A stretch of 64,000 nt of DNA, from the NCBI RefSeq assembly GCF_039555335.1, contig NW_027305509.1, positions 434,001-498,000 on the forward strand, in the 5' to 3' direction. The notes under the pieces are model-generated. The model was not told the origin of the DNA and searched no databases. It was given only the letters and a program-made list of their open reading frames with translations. The DNA comes from Amphiura filiformis (Eukaryota > Echinodermata > Ophiuroidea > Amphilepidida > Amphiuridae). Each line of letters begins with the position of its first letter. The first letter of the stretch is position 1. Both the position numbers and the translations under genes were made by a program. This document shows positions 14,297 through 26,442 of this stretch, one piece after another.

Positions 14297-16729
14297 GACA
14301 CAAAATAAAGGAAGGCCCAATTGAAGTCATTTGGTGTACTATTTGACACAAAATGAAGGAAGGCCCAATTGAAATCATTTGGTGTACGGTTTGACACAAA
14401 ATAAAGGAAGGCCCTATTGAAATCACTTGGTGTACGGGTTGACACAAAATAAAGGAAGGCCCAATTGAAGTCATTTGGTGTACTATTTGACACAAAATGA
14501 AGGAAGGCCCAATTGAAGTCATTTGGTGTACTATTTGACACAAAATGAAGGAAGGCCCAAATAAAGTCATTTGGTGTACTATTTGACACAAAATGAAGGA
14601 AGGCCCAAAAGAAATCATTTGGTGTACGGTTTGACACAAAATGAAGGAAGGCCCAATTGAAGTCATTTGGTGTACGGTTTGACACAAAATGAAGGAAGGC
14701 CCAAATGAAGTCATTTGGTGTACAGTTTGACACAAAATAAAGGAAGGCCCAAATGAAGTCATTTGGTGTACTATTTGATACAAAATGAAGGAAGGCCCAA
14801 TTGAAGTCATTTGGTGTACAGTTTGACACAAAATAAAGGAAGGCCCAATTGAAGTCATTTGGTGTACTATTTGACACAAAATAAAGGAAGGCCCAAATGA
14901 AGTCATTTGGTGTACAGTTTGATACAAAATGAAGGAAGGCCCAAATGAAGTCATTTGGTGTACAGTTTGACACAAAATGAAGGAAGGCCCAATTGAAGTC
15001 ATTTGCTGTACAGTTTGATACAAAATGAAGGAAGGCCCAATTGAAATCATTTGGTGTACGGTTTGATACAAAATAAGGAAGGCAAAATCATTTGGTGTAC
15101 GGTTTGACACAAAATAAAGGAAGGCCCAATTGAAGTCATTTGGTGTATGGTTTGATACAAAATGAAGGAAGGCCCAATTGAAGTCATTTGGTGTACTATT
15201 TGACACAAAATAAAGGAAGGCCCAAATGAAGTCATTTGGTGTACAGTTTGATACAAAATGAAGGAAGGCCCAAATGAAGTCATTTGGTGTACAGTTTGAT
15301 ACAAAATGAAGGAAGGCCCAATTGAAGTCATTTGGTGTACTATTTGATACAAAATGAAGGAAGGCCCAATTGAAATCATTTGGTGTACAGTTTGATACAA
15401 AATGAAGGAAGGCCCAAATGAAGTCATTTGGTGTACGGTTTGACACAAAATAAAGGAAGGCCCAATTGAAATCATTTGGTGTACGGTTTGATACAAAATG
15501 AAGGAAGGCCCAAATGAAGTCATTTGGTGTACAGTTTGATACAAAATGAAGGAAGGCCCAATTGAAATCATTTGGTGTACGGTTTGATACAAAATGAAGG
15601 AAGGCCCAATTGAAGTCATTTGGTGTACAGTTTGATACAAAATGAAGGAAGGCCCAATTGAAGTCATTTGGTGTACAGTTTGATACAAAATAAAGGAAGG
15701 CCCAAATGAAGTCATTTGGTGTACAGTTTGATTCAAAATGAAGGAAGGCCCAATTGAAATCATTTGGTGTACGGTTTGATACAAAATAAAGGAAGGCCCA
15801 AATGAAGTCATTTGGTGTACAGTTTGATACAAAATGAAGGAAGGCCCAATTGAAGTCATTTGGTGTACAGTTTGACACAAAATAAAGGAAGGCCCAATTG
15901 AAGTCATTTGGTGTACAGTTTGACACAAAATAAAGGAAGGCCCAAATGAAGTCATTTGGTGTACAGTTTGACACAAAATGAAGGAAGGCCCAAATGAAGT
16001 CATTTGGTGTACAGTTTGATACAAAATAAAGGAAGGCCCAAATGAAGTCATTTGGTGTACAGTTTGATACAAAATGAAGGAAGGCCCAATTGAAGTCATT
16101 TGGTGTACGGTTTGATACAAAATGAAGGAAGGCCCAAATGAAGTCATTTGGTGTACAGTTTGATACAAAATGAAGGAAGGCCCAATTGAAGTCATTTGGT
16201 GTATAGTTTGATACAAAATAAAGGAAGGCCCAAATGAAGTCATTTGGTGTACGGTTTGATACAAATTGAAGGAGGGCCCAAATGAAGTCATTTGGTGTAC
16301 GGTTTGACACAAAATAAAGGAAGGCCCAATAGAAGTCATTTGGTGTACTATTTGACACAAAATGAAGGAAGGCCCAATTGAAGTCATTTGGTGTACTATT
16401 TGACACAAAATGAAGGAAGGCCCAATTGAAATCATTTGGTGTACGGTTTGACACAAAATAAAGGAAGGCCCAATTGAAGTCATTTGGTGTACTGTTTGAC
16501 ACAAAATGAAGGAGGGCCCAAATGAAGTCATTTGGTGTACAGTTTGACACAAAATAAAGGAAGGCCCAATTGAAGTCATTTGGTGTACGGTTTAACACAA
16601 AAAAAGGAAGGCCCAAATGAAGTCATTTGGTGTACAGTTTGATACAAAATGAAGGAAGGCCCAATGAAGTCATTTGGTGTACTTTCGACACAAAATGAAG
16701 GAAGGCCCAATTGAAGTCATTTGGTGTAC

Positions 16730-18600
16730 GGTTTGACACAAAATGAAGGAAGGCCCAATTGAAGTCATTTGGTGTACTATTTGACACAAAATAAAGGAAG
16801 GCCCAAATGAAGTCATTTGGTGTACAGTTTGATACAAAATGAAGGAAGGCCCAAATGAAGTCATTTGGTGTACTATTTGACACAAAATAAAGGAAGGCCC
16901 AAATGAAGTCATTTGGTGTACGGTTTGACACAAAATGAAGGAAGGCCCAATTGAAGTCATTTGGTGTACGGTTTGACACAAAATGAAGGAAGGCCCAATT
17001 GAAGTCATTTGGTGTACGGTTTGACACAAAATGAAGGAAGGCCCAATTGAAGTCATTTGGTGTACTATTTGACACAAAATGAAGGAAGGCCCAATTGAAG
17101 TCATTTGGTGTACTATTTGATACAAAATGAAGGAAGGCCCAAATGAAGTCATTTGGTGTACGGTTTGATACAAAATGAAGGAAGGCCCAAATGAAGTCAT
17201 TTGGTGTACGGTTTGACACAAAATAAAGGAAGGCCCAATTGAAGTCATTTGGTGTACTATTTGACACAAAATGAAGGAAGGCCCAAATGAAGTCATTTGG
17301 TGTACGGTTTGACACAAAATGAAGGAAGGCCCAATTGAAGTCATTTGGTGTAAGGTTTGATACAAAATGAAGGAGGGCCCAAATGAAGTCATTTGGTGTA
17401 CGGTTTGACACAAAATAAAGGAAGGCCCAATTGAAGTCATTTGGTGTACGGTTTGATACAAAATGAAGGAAGGCCCAATTGAAGTCATTTGGTGTACGGT
17501 TTGACACAAAATGAAGGAAGGCCCAATTGAAGTCATTTGGTGTACGGTTTGACACAAAATGAAGGAAGGCCCAATTGAAGTCATTTGGTGTACGGTTTGA
17601 CACAAAATGAAGGAAGGCCCAATTGAAGTCATTTGTTGTATGGTTTGATACAAAATGAAGGAAGGCCCAAATGAAGTCATTTGGTGTACTATTTGACACA
17701 AAATGAAGGAAGGCCCAAATGAAGTCATTTGGTGTACTATTTGACACAAAATAAAGGAAGGCCCAATTGAAGTCATTTGGTGTACGGTTTGACACAAAAT
17801 GAAGGAAGGCCCAATTGAAGTCATTTGGTGTACGGTTTGACACAAAATGAAGGAAGGCCCAATTGAAGTCATTTGGTGTACGGTTTGACACAAAATGAAG
17901 GAAGGCCCAATTGAAGTCATTTGGTGTACGGTTTGACACAAAATAAAGGAAGGCCCAAATAAAGTCATTTGGTGTACTATTTGACACAAAATGAAGGAAG
18001 GCCCAATTGAAGTCATTTGGTGTACTATTTGACACAAAATGAAGGAAGGCCCAATTGAAGTCATTTGGTGTACTATTTGACACAAAATGAAGGAAGGCCC
18101 AATTGAAATCATTTGGTGTACGGTTTGACACAAAATGAAGGAAGGCCCAATTGAAGTCATTTGGTGTACTGTTTGACACAAAATCAAGGAAGGCCCAATT
18201 GAAATCATTTGGTGTACGGTTTGACACAAAATGAAGGAAGGCCCAATTGAAATCACTTGGTGTATGGGTTGACACAAAATAAAGGAAGGCCCAATTGAAG
18301 TCATTTGGTGTACTATTTGACACAAAATGAAGGAAGGCCCAATTGAAATCATTTGGTGTACGGTTTGACACAAAATGAAGGAAGGCCCAATTGAAATCAC
18401 TTGGTGTACGGTTTGACACAAAATAAAGGAAGGCCCAATTGAAGTCATTTGGTGTACTATTTGACACAAAATGAAGGAAGGCCCAATTAAAATCATTTGG
18501 TGTACGGTTTGACACAAAATGAAGAAAGGTCCAATTAAAATCATTTGGTGTACGGTTTGACAGAAAGGAAGGCCCAATTGAAATCACTTGGTGTACGGTT
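16730..18600. repeat. 1,871-bp higher-order repeat, first of a tandem pair
   Basis: Marker variants at 17,350 (gtaagg) and 18,601 (tgacactaat) recur at 19,221 and 20,472, each exactly 1,871 bp later. That is 39 monomers minus one base. The blocks match unit by unit apart from a few substitutions, for example aaaatgaaggaggg against aaattgaaggaggg after the gtaagg marker. This is a recent block duplication inside the satellite, as expected from unequal exchange. Block edges are approximate. Confidence 0.75.
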
Positions 18601-20471
18601 TGACACTAATGAAGGAAGGCCCAATTGAAGTCATTTGGTGTACTATTTGACACAAAATGAATGAAGACCCAATTGAAGTCACTTGGTGTAGGGCCTACTG
18701 TTTGACACTAATGAAGGAAGGCCCAATTGAAGTCATTTGGTGTACTATTTGACACAAAATGAATGAAGACCCAATTGAAGTCATTTGGTGTACTGTTTGA
18801 CACAAAAGGAAGGAAGGCCCAATTGAAATCATTTGGTGTATGGTTGACACAAAATGAAGGAAGGCCCAATTGAAGTCATTTGGTGTACGGTTTGACACAA
18901 AATGAAGGAAGGCCCAATTGAAGTCATTTGGTGTACTATTTGACACAAAATGAAGGAAGGCCCAATTGAAGTCATTTGGTGTACTATTTGATACAAAATG
19001 AAGGAAGGCCCAAATGAAGTCATTTGGTGTACGGTTTGATACAAAATGAAGGAAGGCCCAAATGAAGTCATTTGGTGTACGGTTTGACACAAAATAAAGG
19101 AAGGCCCAATTGAAGTCATTTGGTGTACTATTTGACACAAAATGAAGGAAGGCCCAAATGAAGTCATTTGGTGTACGGTTTGACACAAAATGAAGGAAGG
19201 CCCAATTGAAGTCATTTGGTGTAAGGTTTGATACAAATTGAAGGAGGGCCCAAATGAAGTCATTTGGTGTACGGTTTGACACAAAATAAAGGAAGGCCCA
19301 ATTGAAGTCATTTGGTGTACGGTTTGACACAAAATGAAGGAAGGCCCAATTGAAGTCATTTGGTGTACGGTTTGACACAAAATGAAGGAAGGCCCAATTG
19401 AAGTCATTTGGTGTACGGTTTGACACAAAATGAAGGAAGGCCCAATTGAAGTCATTTGGTGTACGGTTTGACACAAAATGAAGGAAGGCCCAATTGAAGT
19501 CATTTGTTGTATGGTTTGATACAAAATGAAGGAAGGCCCAAATGAAGTCATTTGGTGTACTATTTGACACAAAATGAAGGAAGGCCCAAATGAAGTCATT
19601 TGGTGTACTATTTGACACAAAATAAAGGAAGGCCCAATTGAAGTCATTTGGTGTACGGTTTGACACAAAATGAAGGAAGGCCCAATTGAAGTCATTTGGT
19701 GTACGGTTTGACACAAAATGAAGGAAGGCCCAATTGAAGTCATTTGGTGTACGGTTTGACACAAAATGAAGGAAGGCCCAATTGAAGTCATTTGGTGTAC
19801 GGTTTGACACAAAATAAAGGAAGGCCCAAATAAAGTCATTTGGTGTACTATTTGACACAAAATGAAGGAAGGCCCAATTGAAGTCATTTGGTGTACTATT
19901 TGACACAAAATGAAGGAAGGCCCAATTGAAGTCATTTGGTGTACTATTTGACACAAAATGAAGGAAGGCCCAATTGAAATCATTTGGTGTACGGTTTGAC
20001 ACAAAATGAAGGAAGGCCCAATTGAAGTCATTTGGTGTACTGTTTGACACAAAATCAAGGAAGGCCCAATTGAAATCATTTGGTGTACGGTTTGACACAA
20101 AATGAAGGAAGGCCCAATTGAAATCACTTGGTGTACGGGTTGACACAAAATAAAGGAAGGCCCAATTGAAGTCATTTGGTGTACTGTTTGACACAAAATC
20201 AAGGAAGGCCCAATTGAAATCATTTGGTGTACGGTTTGACACAAAATGAAGGAAGGCCCAATTGAAATCACTTGGTGTACGGGTTGACACAAAATAAAGG
20301 AAGGCCCAATTGAAGTCATTTGGTGTACTATTTGACACAAAATGAAGGAAGGCCCAATTAAAATCATTTGGTGTACGGTTTGACACAAAATGAAGAAAGG
20401 TCCAATTAAAATCATTTGGTGTACGGTTTGACAGAAAGGAAGGCCCAATTGAAATCACTTGGTGTACGGTT
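18601..20471. repeat. 1,871-bp higher-order repeat, second of a tandem pair
   Basis: Second member of the tandem pair. It holds the same order of marker units (tgacactaat, gaatgaagaccc, gtagggcctactg, gtaagg, caaaatcaagg, gacagaaagg) as the block to its left, at a constant 1,871-bp offset. Confidence 0.75.
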
Positions 20472-21289
20472 TGACACTAATGAAGGAAGGCCCAATTGAA
20501 GTCATTTGGTGTACTATTTGACACAAAATGAATGAAGACCCAATTGAAGTCACTTGGTGTAGGGCCTACTGTTTGACACTAATGAAGGAAGGCCCAATTG
20601 AAGTCATTTGGTGTACTATTTGACACAAAATGAATGAAGACCCAATTGAAGTCATTTGGTGTACTGTTTGACACAAAAGGAAGGAAGGCCCAATTGAAAT
20701 CATTTGGTGTATGGTTGACACAAAATGAAGGAAGGCCCAATTGAAGTCATTTGGTGTACGGTTTGACACAAAATGAAGGAAGGCCCAATTGAAGTCATTT
20801 GGTGTACTGTTTGACACAAAATAAAGGAAGGCCCAATTGAAGTCATTTGGTGTACGGTTTGACACAAAATGAAGGAAGGCCCAATGGAAGTCATTTGGTG
20901 TACGGTTTGACACAAAATAAAGGAAGGCCCTATTGAAATCATTTGGTGTACGGGTTGACACAAAATAAAGGAAGGCCCTATTGAAATCACTTGGTGTACG
21001 GTTGACACAAAATAAAGGAAGGCCCAATTGAAGTCATTTGGTGTACTATTTGACACAAAATGAAGGAAGGCCCAATTGAAATCATTTGGTGTACGGTTTG
21101 ACACAAAATAAAGGAAGGCCCTATTGAAATCACTTGGTGTACGGGTTGACACAAAATAAAGGAAGGCCCAATTGAAGTCATTTGGTGTACTATGTGACAC
21201 AAAATGAAGGAAGGCCCAATTAAAATCATTTGGTGTACGGTTTGACACAAAATGAAGAAAGGCCCAATTAAAATCATTTGGTGTACGGT

Positions 21290-24200
21290 TTGACAGAAAG
21301 GAAGGCCCAATTGAAATCACTTGAAACAAAATGAAGGAAGGCCCAATTGAAGTCATTTGGTGTATGGTTTGACACAAAATGAAGGAAGGCCCAATTGAAG
21401 TCATTTGGTGTATGGTTTGATACAAAATGAAGGAAGGCCCAATTAAAATCATTTGGTGTACGGTTTGACAGAAAGGAAGGCCCAATTGAAATCACTTGAA
21501 ACAAAATGAAGGAAGGCCCAATTGAAGTCATTTGGTGTATGGTTTGACACAAAATGAAGGAAGGCCCAATTGAAGTCATTTGGTGTATGGTTTGATACAA
21601 AATGAAGGAAGGCCCAACTGAAGTCATTTGGTGTATGGTTTGACACAAAATAAAGGAAGGCCCAATTGAAGTCATTTGGTGTACTGTTTGACACAAAATG
21701 AAGGAAGGCCCAACTGAAGTCATTTGGTGTATGGTTTGACACAAAATGAAGAAAGGCCCAATTAAAATCATTTGGTGTACGGTTTGACAGAAAGGAAGGC
21801 CCAATTGAAATCACTTGAAACAAAATGAAGGAAGGCCCAATTGAAGTCATTTGGTGTATGGTTTGACACAAAATGAAGGAAGGCCCAATTGAAGTCATTT
21901 GGTGTATGGTTTGATACAAAATGAAGGAAGGCCCAACTGAAGTCATTTGGTGTATGGTTTGACACAAAATAAAGGAAGGCCCAATTGAAGTCATTTGGTG
22001 TACTGTTTGACACAAAATGAAGGAAGGCCCAACTGAAGTCATTTGGTGTATGGTTTGACACAAAATGTTGAAGTCATTTAGTGTACAGTTGACACAAAAT
22101 AAAGGAAGGCCCAACTGAAGTCATTTGGTGTACTGTTTAACACAAAATAAAGGATGGCCCAATTGAAATCATTTGGTGTACGGTTTGACACAAAATAAAG
22201 GAAAGCCCAATTGAAGTCATTTGCTGTACAGTTTGACACAAAATAAAGGAAGGCCCAATTGAAGTCATTTGGTGTACTATTTGACACAAAATGAAGGAAG
22301 GCCCAATTGAAGTCATTTGGTGTACGGTTTGACACAAAATAAAGGAAGGCCCAAATGAAGTCATTTGGTGTACAGTTTGATACAAAATGAAGGAAGGCCC
22401 AATTGAAGTCATTTGGTGTACTATTTGACACAAAATGAAGGAAGGCCCAATTGAAGTCATTTGGTGTACGGTTTGACACAAAATGAAGGAAGGCCCAAAT
22501 GAAGTCATTTGGTGTATAGTTTGATACAAAATGAAGGAAGGCCCAATTGAAGTCATTTGGTGTACTATTTGACACAAAATGAAGGAAGGCCCAAATGAAG
22601 TCATTTGGTGTATAGTTTGACACAAAATAAAGGAAGGCCCAATTGAAGTCATTTGGTGTACTATTTGACACAAAATGAAGGAAGGCCCAATTGAAGTCAT
22701 TTGGTGTACGGTTTGACACAAAATAAAGGAAGGCCCAAATGAAGTCATTTGGTGTACAGTTTGATACAAAATGAAGGAAGGCCCAATTGAAGTCATTTGG
22801 TGTACTATTTGACACAAAATGAAGGAAGGCCCAATTGAAGTCATTTGGTGTACGGTTTGACACAAAATGAAGGAAGGCCCAATGGAAGTCATTTGGTGTA
22901 CGGTTTGACACAAAATAAAGGAAGGCCCTATTGAAATCATTTGGTGTACCGGTTGACACAAAATAGAAGAAGGCCCTTTGAAGTCATTTGGTGTACAGTT
23001 TGACACAAAATAAAGGAAGGCCCAATTGAAGTCATTTGGTGTACTATTTGACACAAAATGAAGGAAGGCCCAATTGAAATCATTTGGTGTACGGTTTGAC
23101 ACAAAATAAAGGAAGGCCCATTGAAATGGGGAACGGTTGACACAAAATAAAGGAAGGCCCAATTGAAGTCATTTGGTGTACTATGTGACACAAAATGAAG
23201 GAAGGCCCAATTAAAATCATTTGGTGTACGGTTTGACACAAAATGAAGAAAGGCCCAATTAAAATCATTTGGTGTACGGTTTGACAGAAAGGAAGGCCCA
23301 ATTGAAATCACTTGATACAAAATGAAGGAAGGCCCAATTGAAGTCATTTGGTGTATGGTTTGACACAAAATGAAGGAAGGCCCAATTGAAGTCATTTGGT
23401 GTATGGTTTGATACAAAATGAAGGAAGGCCCAACTGAAGTCATTTGGTGTATGGTTTGACACAAAATAAAGGAAGGCCCAATTGAAGTCATTTGGTGTAC
23501 TGTTTGACACAAAATGAAGGAAGGCCCAACTGAAGTCATTTGGTGTATGGTTTGACACAAAATGAAGGAAGGCCCAATTGAAGTCATTTAGTGTACAGTT
23601 GACACAAAATAAAGGAAGGCCCAACTGAAGTCATTTGGTGTACTGTTTAACACAAAATAAAGGATGGCCCAATTGAAATCATTTGGTGTACGGTTTGACA
23701 CAAAATAAAGGAAAGCCCAATTGAAGTCATTTGCTGTACAGTTTGACACAAAATAAAGGAAGGCCCAATTGAAGTCATTTGGTGTACTATTTGACACAAA
23801 ATGAAGGAAGGCCCAATTGAAGTCATTTGGTGTACGGTTTGACACAAAATAAAGGAAGGCCCAAATGAAGTCATTTGGTGTACAGTTTGATACAAAATGA
23901 AGGAAGGCCCAATTGAAGTCATTTGGTGTACTATTTGATACAAAATGAAGGAAGGCCCAATTGAAGTCATTTGGTGTACGGTTTGACACAAAATGAAGGA
24001 AGGCCCAAATGAAGTCATTTGGTGTATAGTTTGATACAAAATGAAGGAAGGCCCAATTGAAGTCATTTGGTGTACTATTTGACACAAAATGAAGGAAGGC
24101 CCAAATGAAGTCATTTGGTGTATAGTTTGACACAAAATAAAGGAAGGCCCAATTGAAGTCATTTGGTGTACTATTTGACACAAAATGAAGGAAGGCCCAA

Positions 24201-25735
24201 TTGAAGTCATTTGGTGTACAGTTTGACACAAAATAAAGGAAGGCCCAAATGAAGTCATTTGGTGTACAGTTTGATACAAAATGAAGGAAGGCCCAATTGA
24301 AGTCATTTGGTGTACTATTTGACACAAAATGAAGGAAGGCCCAATTGAAGTCATTTGGTGTACGGTTTGACACAAAATAAAGGAAGGCCCAAATGAAGTC
24401 ATTTGGTGTACAGTTTGATACAAAATGAAGGAAGGCCCAATTGAAGTCATTTGGTGTACTATTTGACACAAAATGAAGGAAGGCCCAATTGAAGTCATTT
24501 GGTGTACGGTTTGATACAAAATGAAGGAAGGCCCAAATGAAGTCATTTGGTGTACGGTTTGACACAAAATGAAGGAAGGCCCAATTGAAATCATTTGGTG
24601 TACGGTTTGACACAAAATGAAGGAAGGCCCAATTGAAGTCATTTGGTGTACTGTTTGACACAAAATCAAGGAAGGCCCAAATGAAGTCATTTGGTGTACG
24701 GTTTGACACAAAATGAAGGAAGGCCCAATTGAAATCATTTGGTGTACGGTTTGACACAAAATGAAGGAAGGCCCAATTGAAGTCATTTGGTGTACTGTTT
24801 GACACAAAATCAAGGAAGGCCCAAATGAAGTCATTTGGTGTACGGTTTGACACAAAATGAAGGAAGGCCCAATTGAAGTCATTTGGTGTACGGTTTGACA
24901 CAAAATGAAGGAAGGCCCAATTGAAGTCATTTGGTGTACTGTTTGACACAAAATCAAGGAAGGCCCAAATGAAGTCATTTGGTGTACGGTTTGACACAAA
25001 ATGAAGGAAGGCCCAATTGAAATCATTTGGTGTACGGTTTGACACAAAATGAAGGAAGGCCCAATTGAAGTCATTTGGTGTACTGTTTGACACAAAATCA
25101 AGGAAGGCCCAATTGAAATCATTTGGTGTACGGTTTGACACAAAATGAAGGAAGGCCCAATTGAAATCACTTGGTGTACAGGTTGACACAAAATAAAGGA
25201 AGGCCCAATTGAAGTCATTTGGTGTACTATTTGACACAAAATGAAGGAAGGCCCAATTGAAATCATTTGGTGTACGGTTTGACACAAAATAAAGGAAGGC
25301 CCTATTGAAATCACTTGGTGTACTGGTTGACACAAAATAAAGGAAGGCCCAATTGAAGTCATTTGGTGTACTATTTGACACAAAATGAAGGAAGGCCCAA
25401 TTAAAATCATTTGGTGTACGGTTTGACACAAAATGAAGAAAGGCCCAATTAAAATCATTTGGTGTACGGTTTGACAGAAAGGAAGGCCCAATTGAAATCA
25501 GTTGATACAAAATGAAGGAAGGCACAATTGAAGTCATTTGGTGTATGGTTTGACACAAAATGAAGGAAGGTCCAATTGAAGTCATTTGTTGTATGGTTTG
25601 ATACAAAATGAAGGAAGGCCCAACTGAAGTCATTCGGTGTATAGTTTGACACAAAATGAAGGAAGGCCCAATTGAAGTCATTTAGTGTACAGTTGACACA
25701 AAATAAAGGAAGGCCCAACTGAAGTCATTTGGTGT
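21290..25735. repeat. Second higher-order family in the satellite
   Basis: Blocks that begin with a truncated gacagaaaggaaggccc unit and then ttgaaac or ttgatac, followed by tatggt units, ccaactgaag units, a short tttagtgtacagttgac unit, gtttaacac, ggatggccc and finally tttgctgtacag. The start marker recurs near 21,293, 21,472, 21,788, 23,283, 25,474, 27,855, 29,757 and 31,226. This family is confined to the right-hand third of the array and is distinct from the left-hand marker set. Edges are approximate. Confidence 0.65.
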
Positions 25736-25816
25736 ACTGTTTAACACAAAATAAAGGATGGCCCAATTGAAATCATTTGGTGCACGGTTTGACACAAAAT
25801 AAAGGAAAGCCCAATT

Positions 25817-26442
25817 CGTCGTCCGTATTCCATATTATAAGCGCCGCGAATAAACAACTTTTCGAGAAAATCGGGTTTGAAGAAATGCCAATTTAAAATC
25901 GAGTTGTGTAAATCAGACATTCATTATATTTTGTAAATGATGTGAAATTTCTGTAGTAAACTAAATAGATTTTATTGTTATATATTTTTCAAAAGAAATA
26001 AATACATACTATTGCTGGCAAACTGACAATAAAACTATACGTCACTATGGAAAACGAACAAAACGCAATACAACCTTTTTTCGTATTCCATAGTGGCGTA
26101 TCGACCATACAATACACATTTTATAATTATGAAATATCGGCAAAATGAAAAACATCATTTAGTGGCGTATAGGTCCGATACGCGTACGCCAATGACATAA
26201 TGTTTTTCATTTTGCCGAATTTCATAATTATAAAATGTAGTAAAAAAGTGGCGTATGGTTACGCCACTATGGAATACGAAAAATGTCACTTTGTAACTAT
26301 ACGCCACATTTAATTAATTAATTACTAATTAATTAGCTAATTATGACTGATGAGACTTAAAAAAAAATGAAAGAGAACATCATTAAAAACATCATTTTGC
26401 AAAAAAATGACCAAAAATCACTATACGTTTGAATACAGCCGA
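25817..26442. mobile_element. 626-bp element inserted in the satellite
   Basis: AT-rich non-satellite DNA interrupts a monomer between gcccaatt and aattgaagtc, so a 4-bp AATT is present on both sides and may be a target-site duplication. The ends are only weakly inverted (cgtcgtccgtattc against gaatacagccga). Inside is a long palindrome. A paralogous satellite block near 31.5 kb, matching on both flanks, lacks the element. No coding potential is visible. It is a non-autonomous DNA element of unknown family. Confidence 0.8.
26075..26284. repeat. 210-bp fold-back palindrome
   Basis: The outer arm ttcgtattccatagtggcgt at about 26,080 pairs with acgccactatggaatacgaa ending at 26,280. The inner arms cattttataattatgaaat (from 26,117) and atttcataattataaaatg (ending 26,238) also pair, as do cggcaaaatgaaaaacat and atgtttttcattttgccg. 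Almost the whole segment can fold into one hairpin with a loop around 26,160-26,198. The motif gtggcgta occurs repeatedly. It may be a MITE nested within the larger insert, or its functional core. Confidence 0.85.

Larger units (their letters stand above)
1..25816. repeat. 48-bp satellite array, left part
   Basis: Uninterrupted head-to-tail tandem repeat with a 48-bp monomer. Each unit starts with aggcccaattgaagtcattt, continues with a ggtgta-plus-variable segment, then ttgacacaaaatgaagga. About 538 units lie in this part. Variation is concentrated at a few positions: aatt or aaat after ggccc, tacagt/tacggt/tactat/tactgt in the middle, gacac or gatac, and atgaagg or ataaagg. Single-base indels are rare but present, and they shift frame. 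Both minus-strand frames without stops read as 16-residue repeats (for example NDFNWAFLHFVSNRTP and MTSIGPSFILCQTVHQ), as expected for a period divisible by three. No intron, start context or conserved domain supports coding. It is best described as a satellite or megasatellite. Its left end lies outside the window. Confidence 0.97.
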
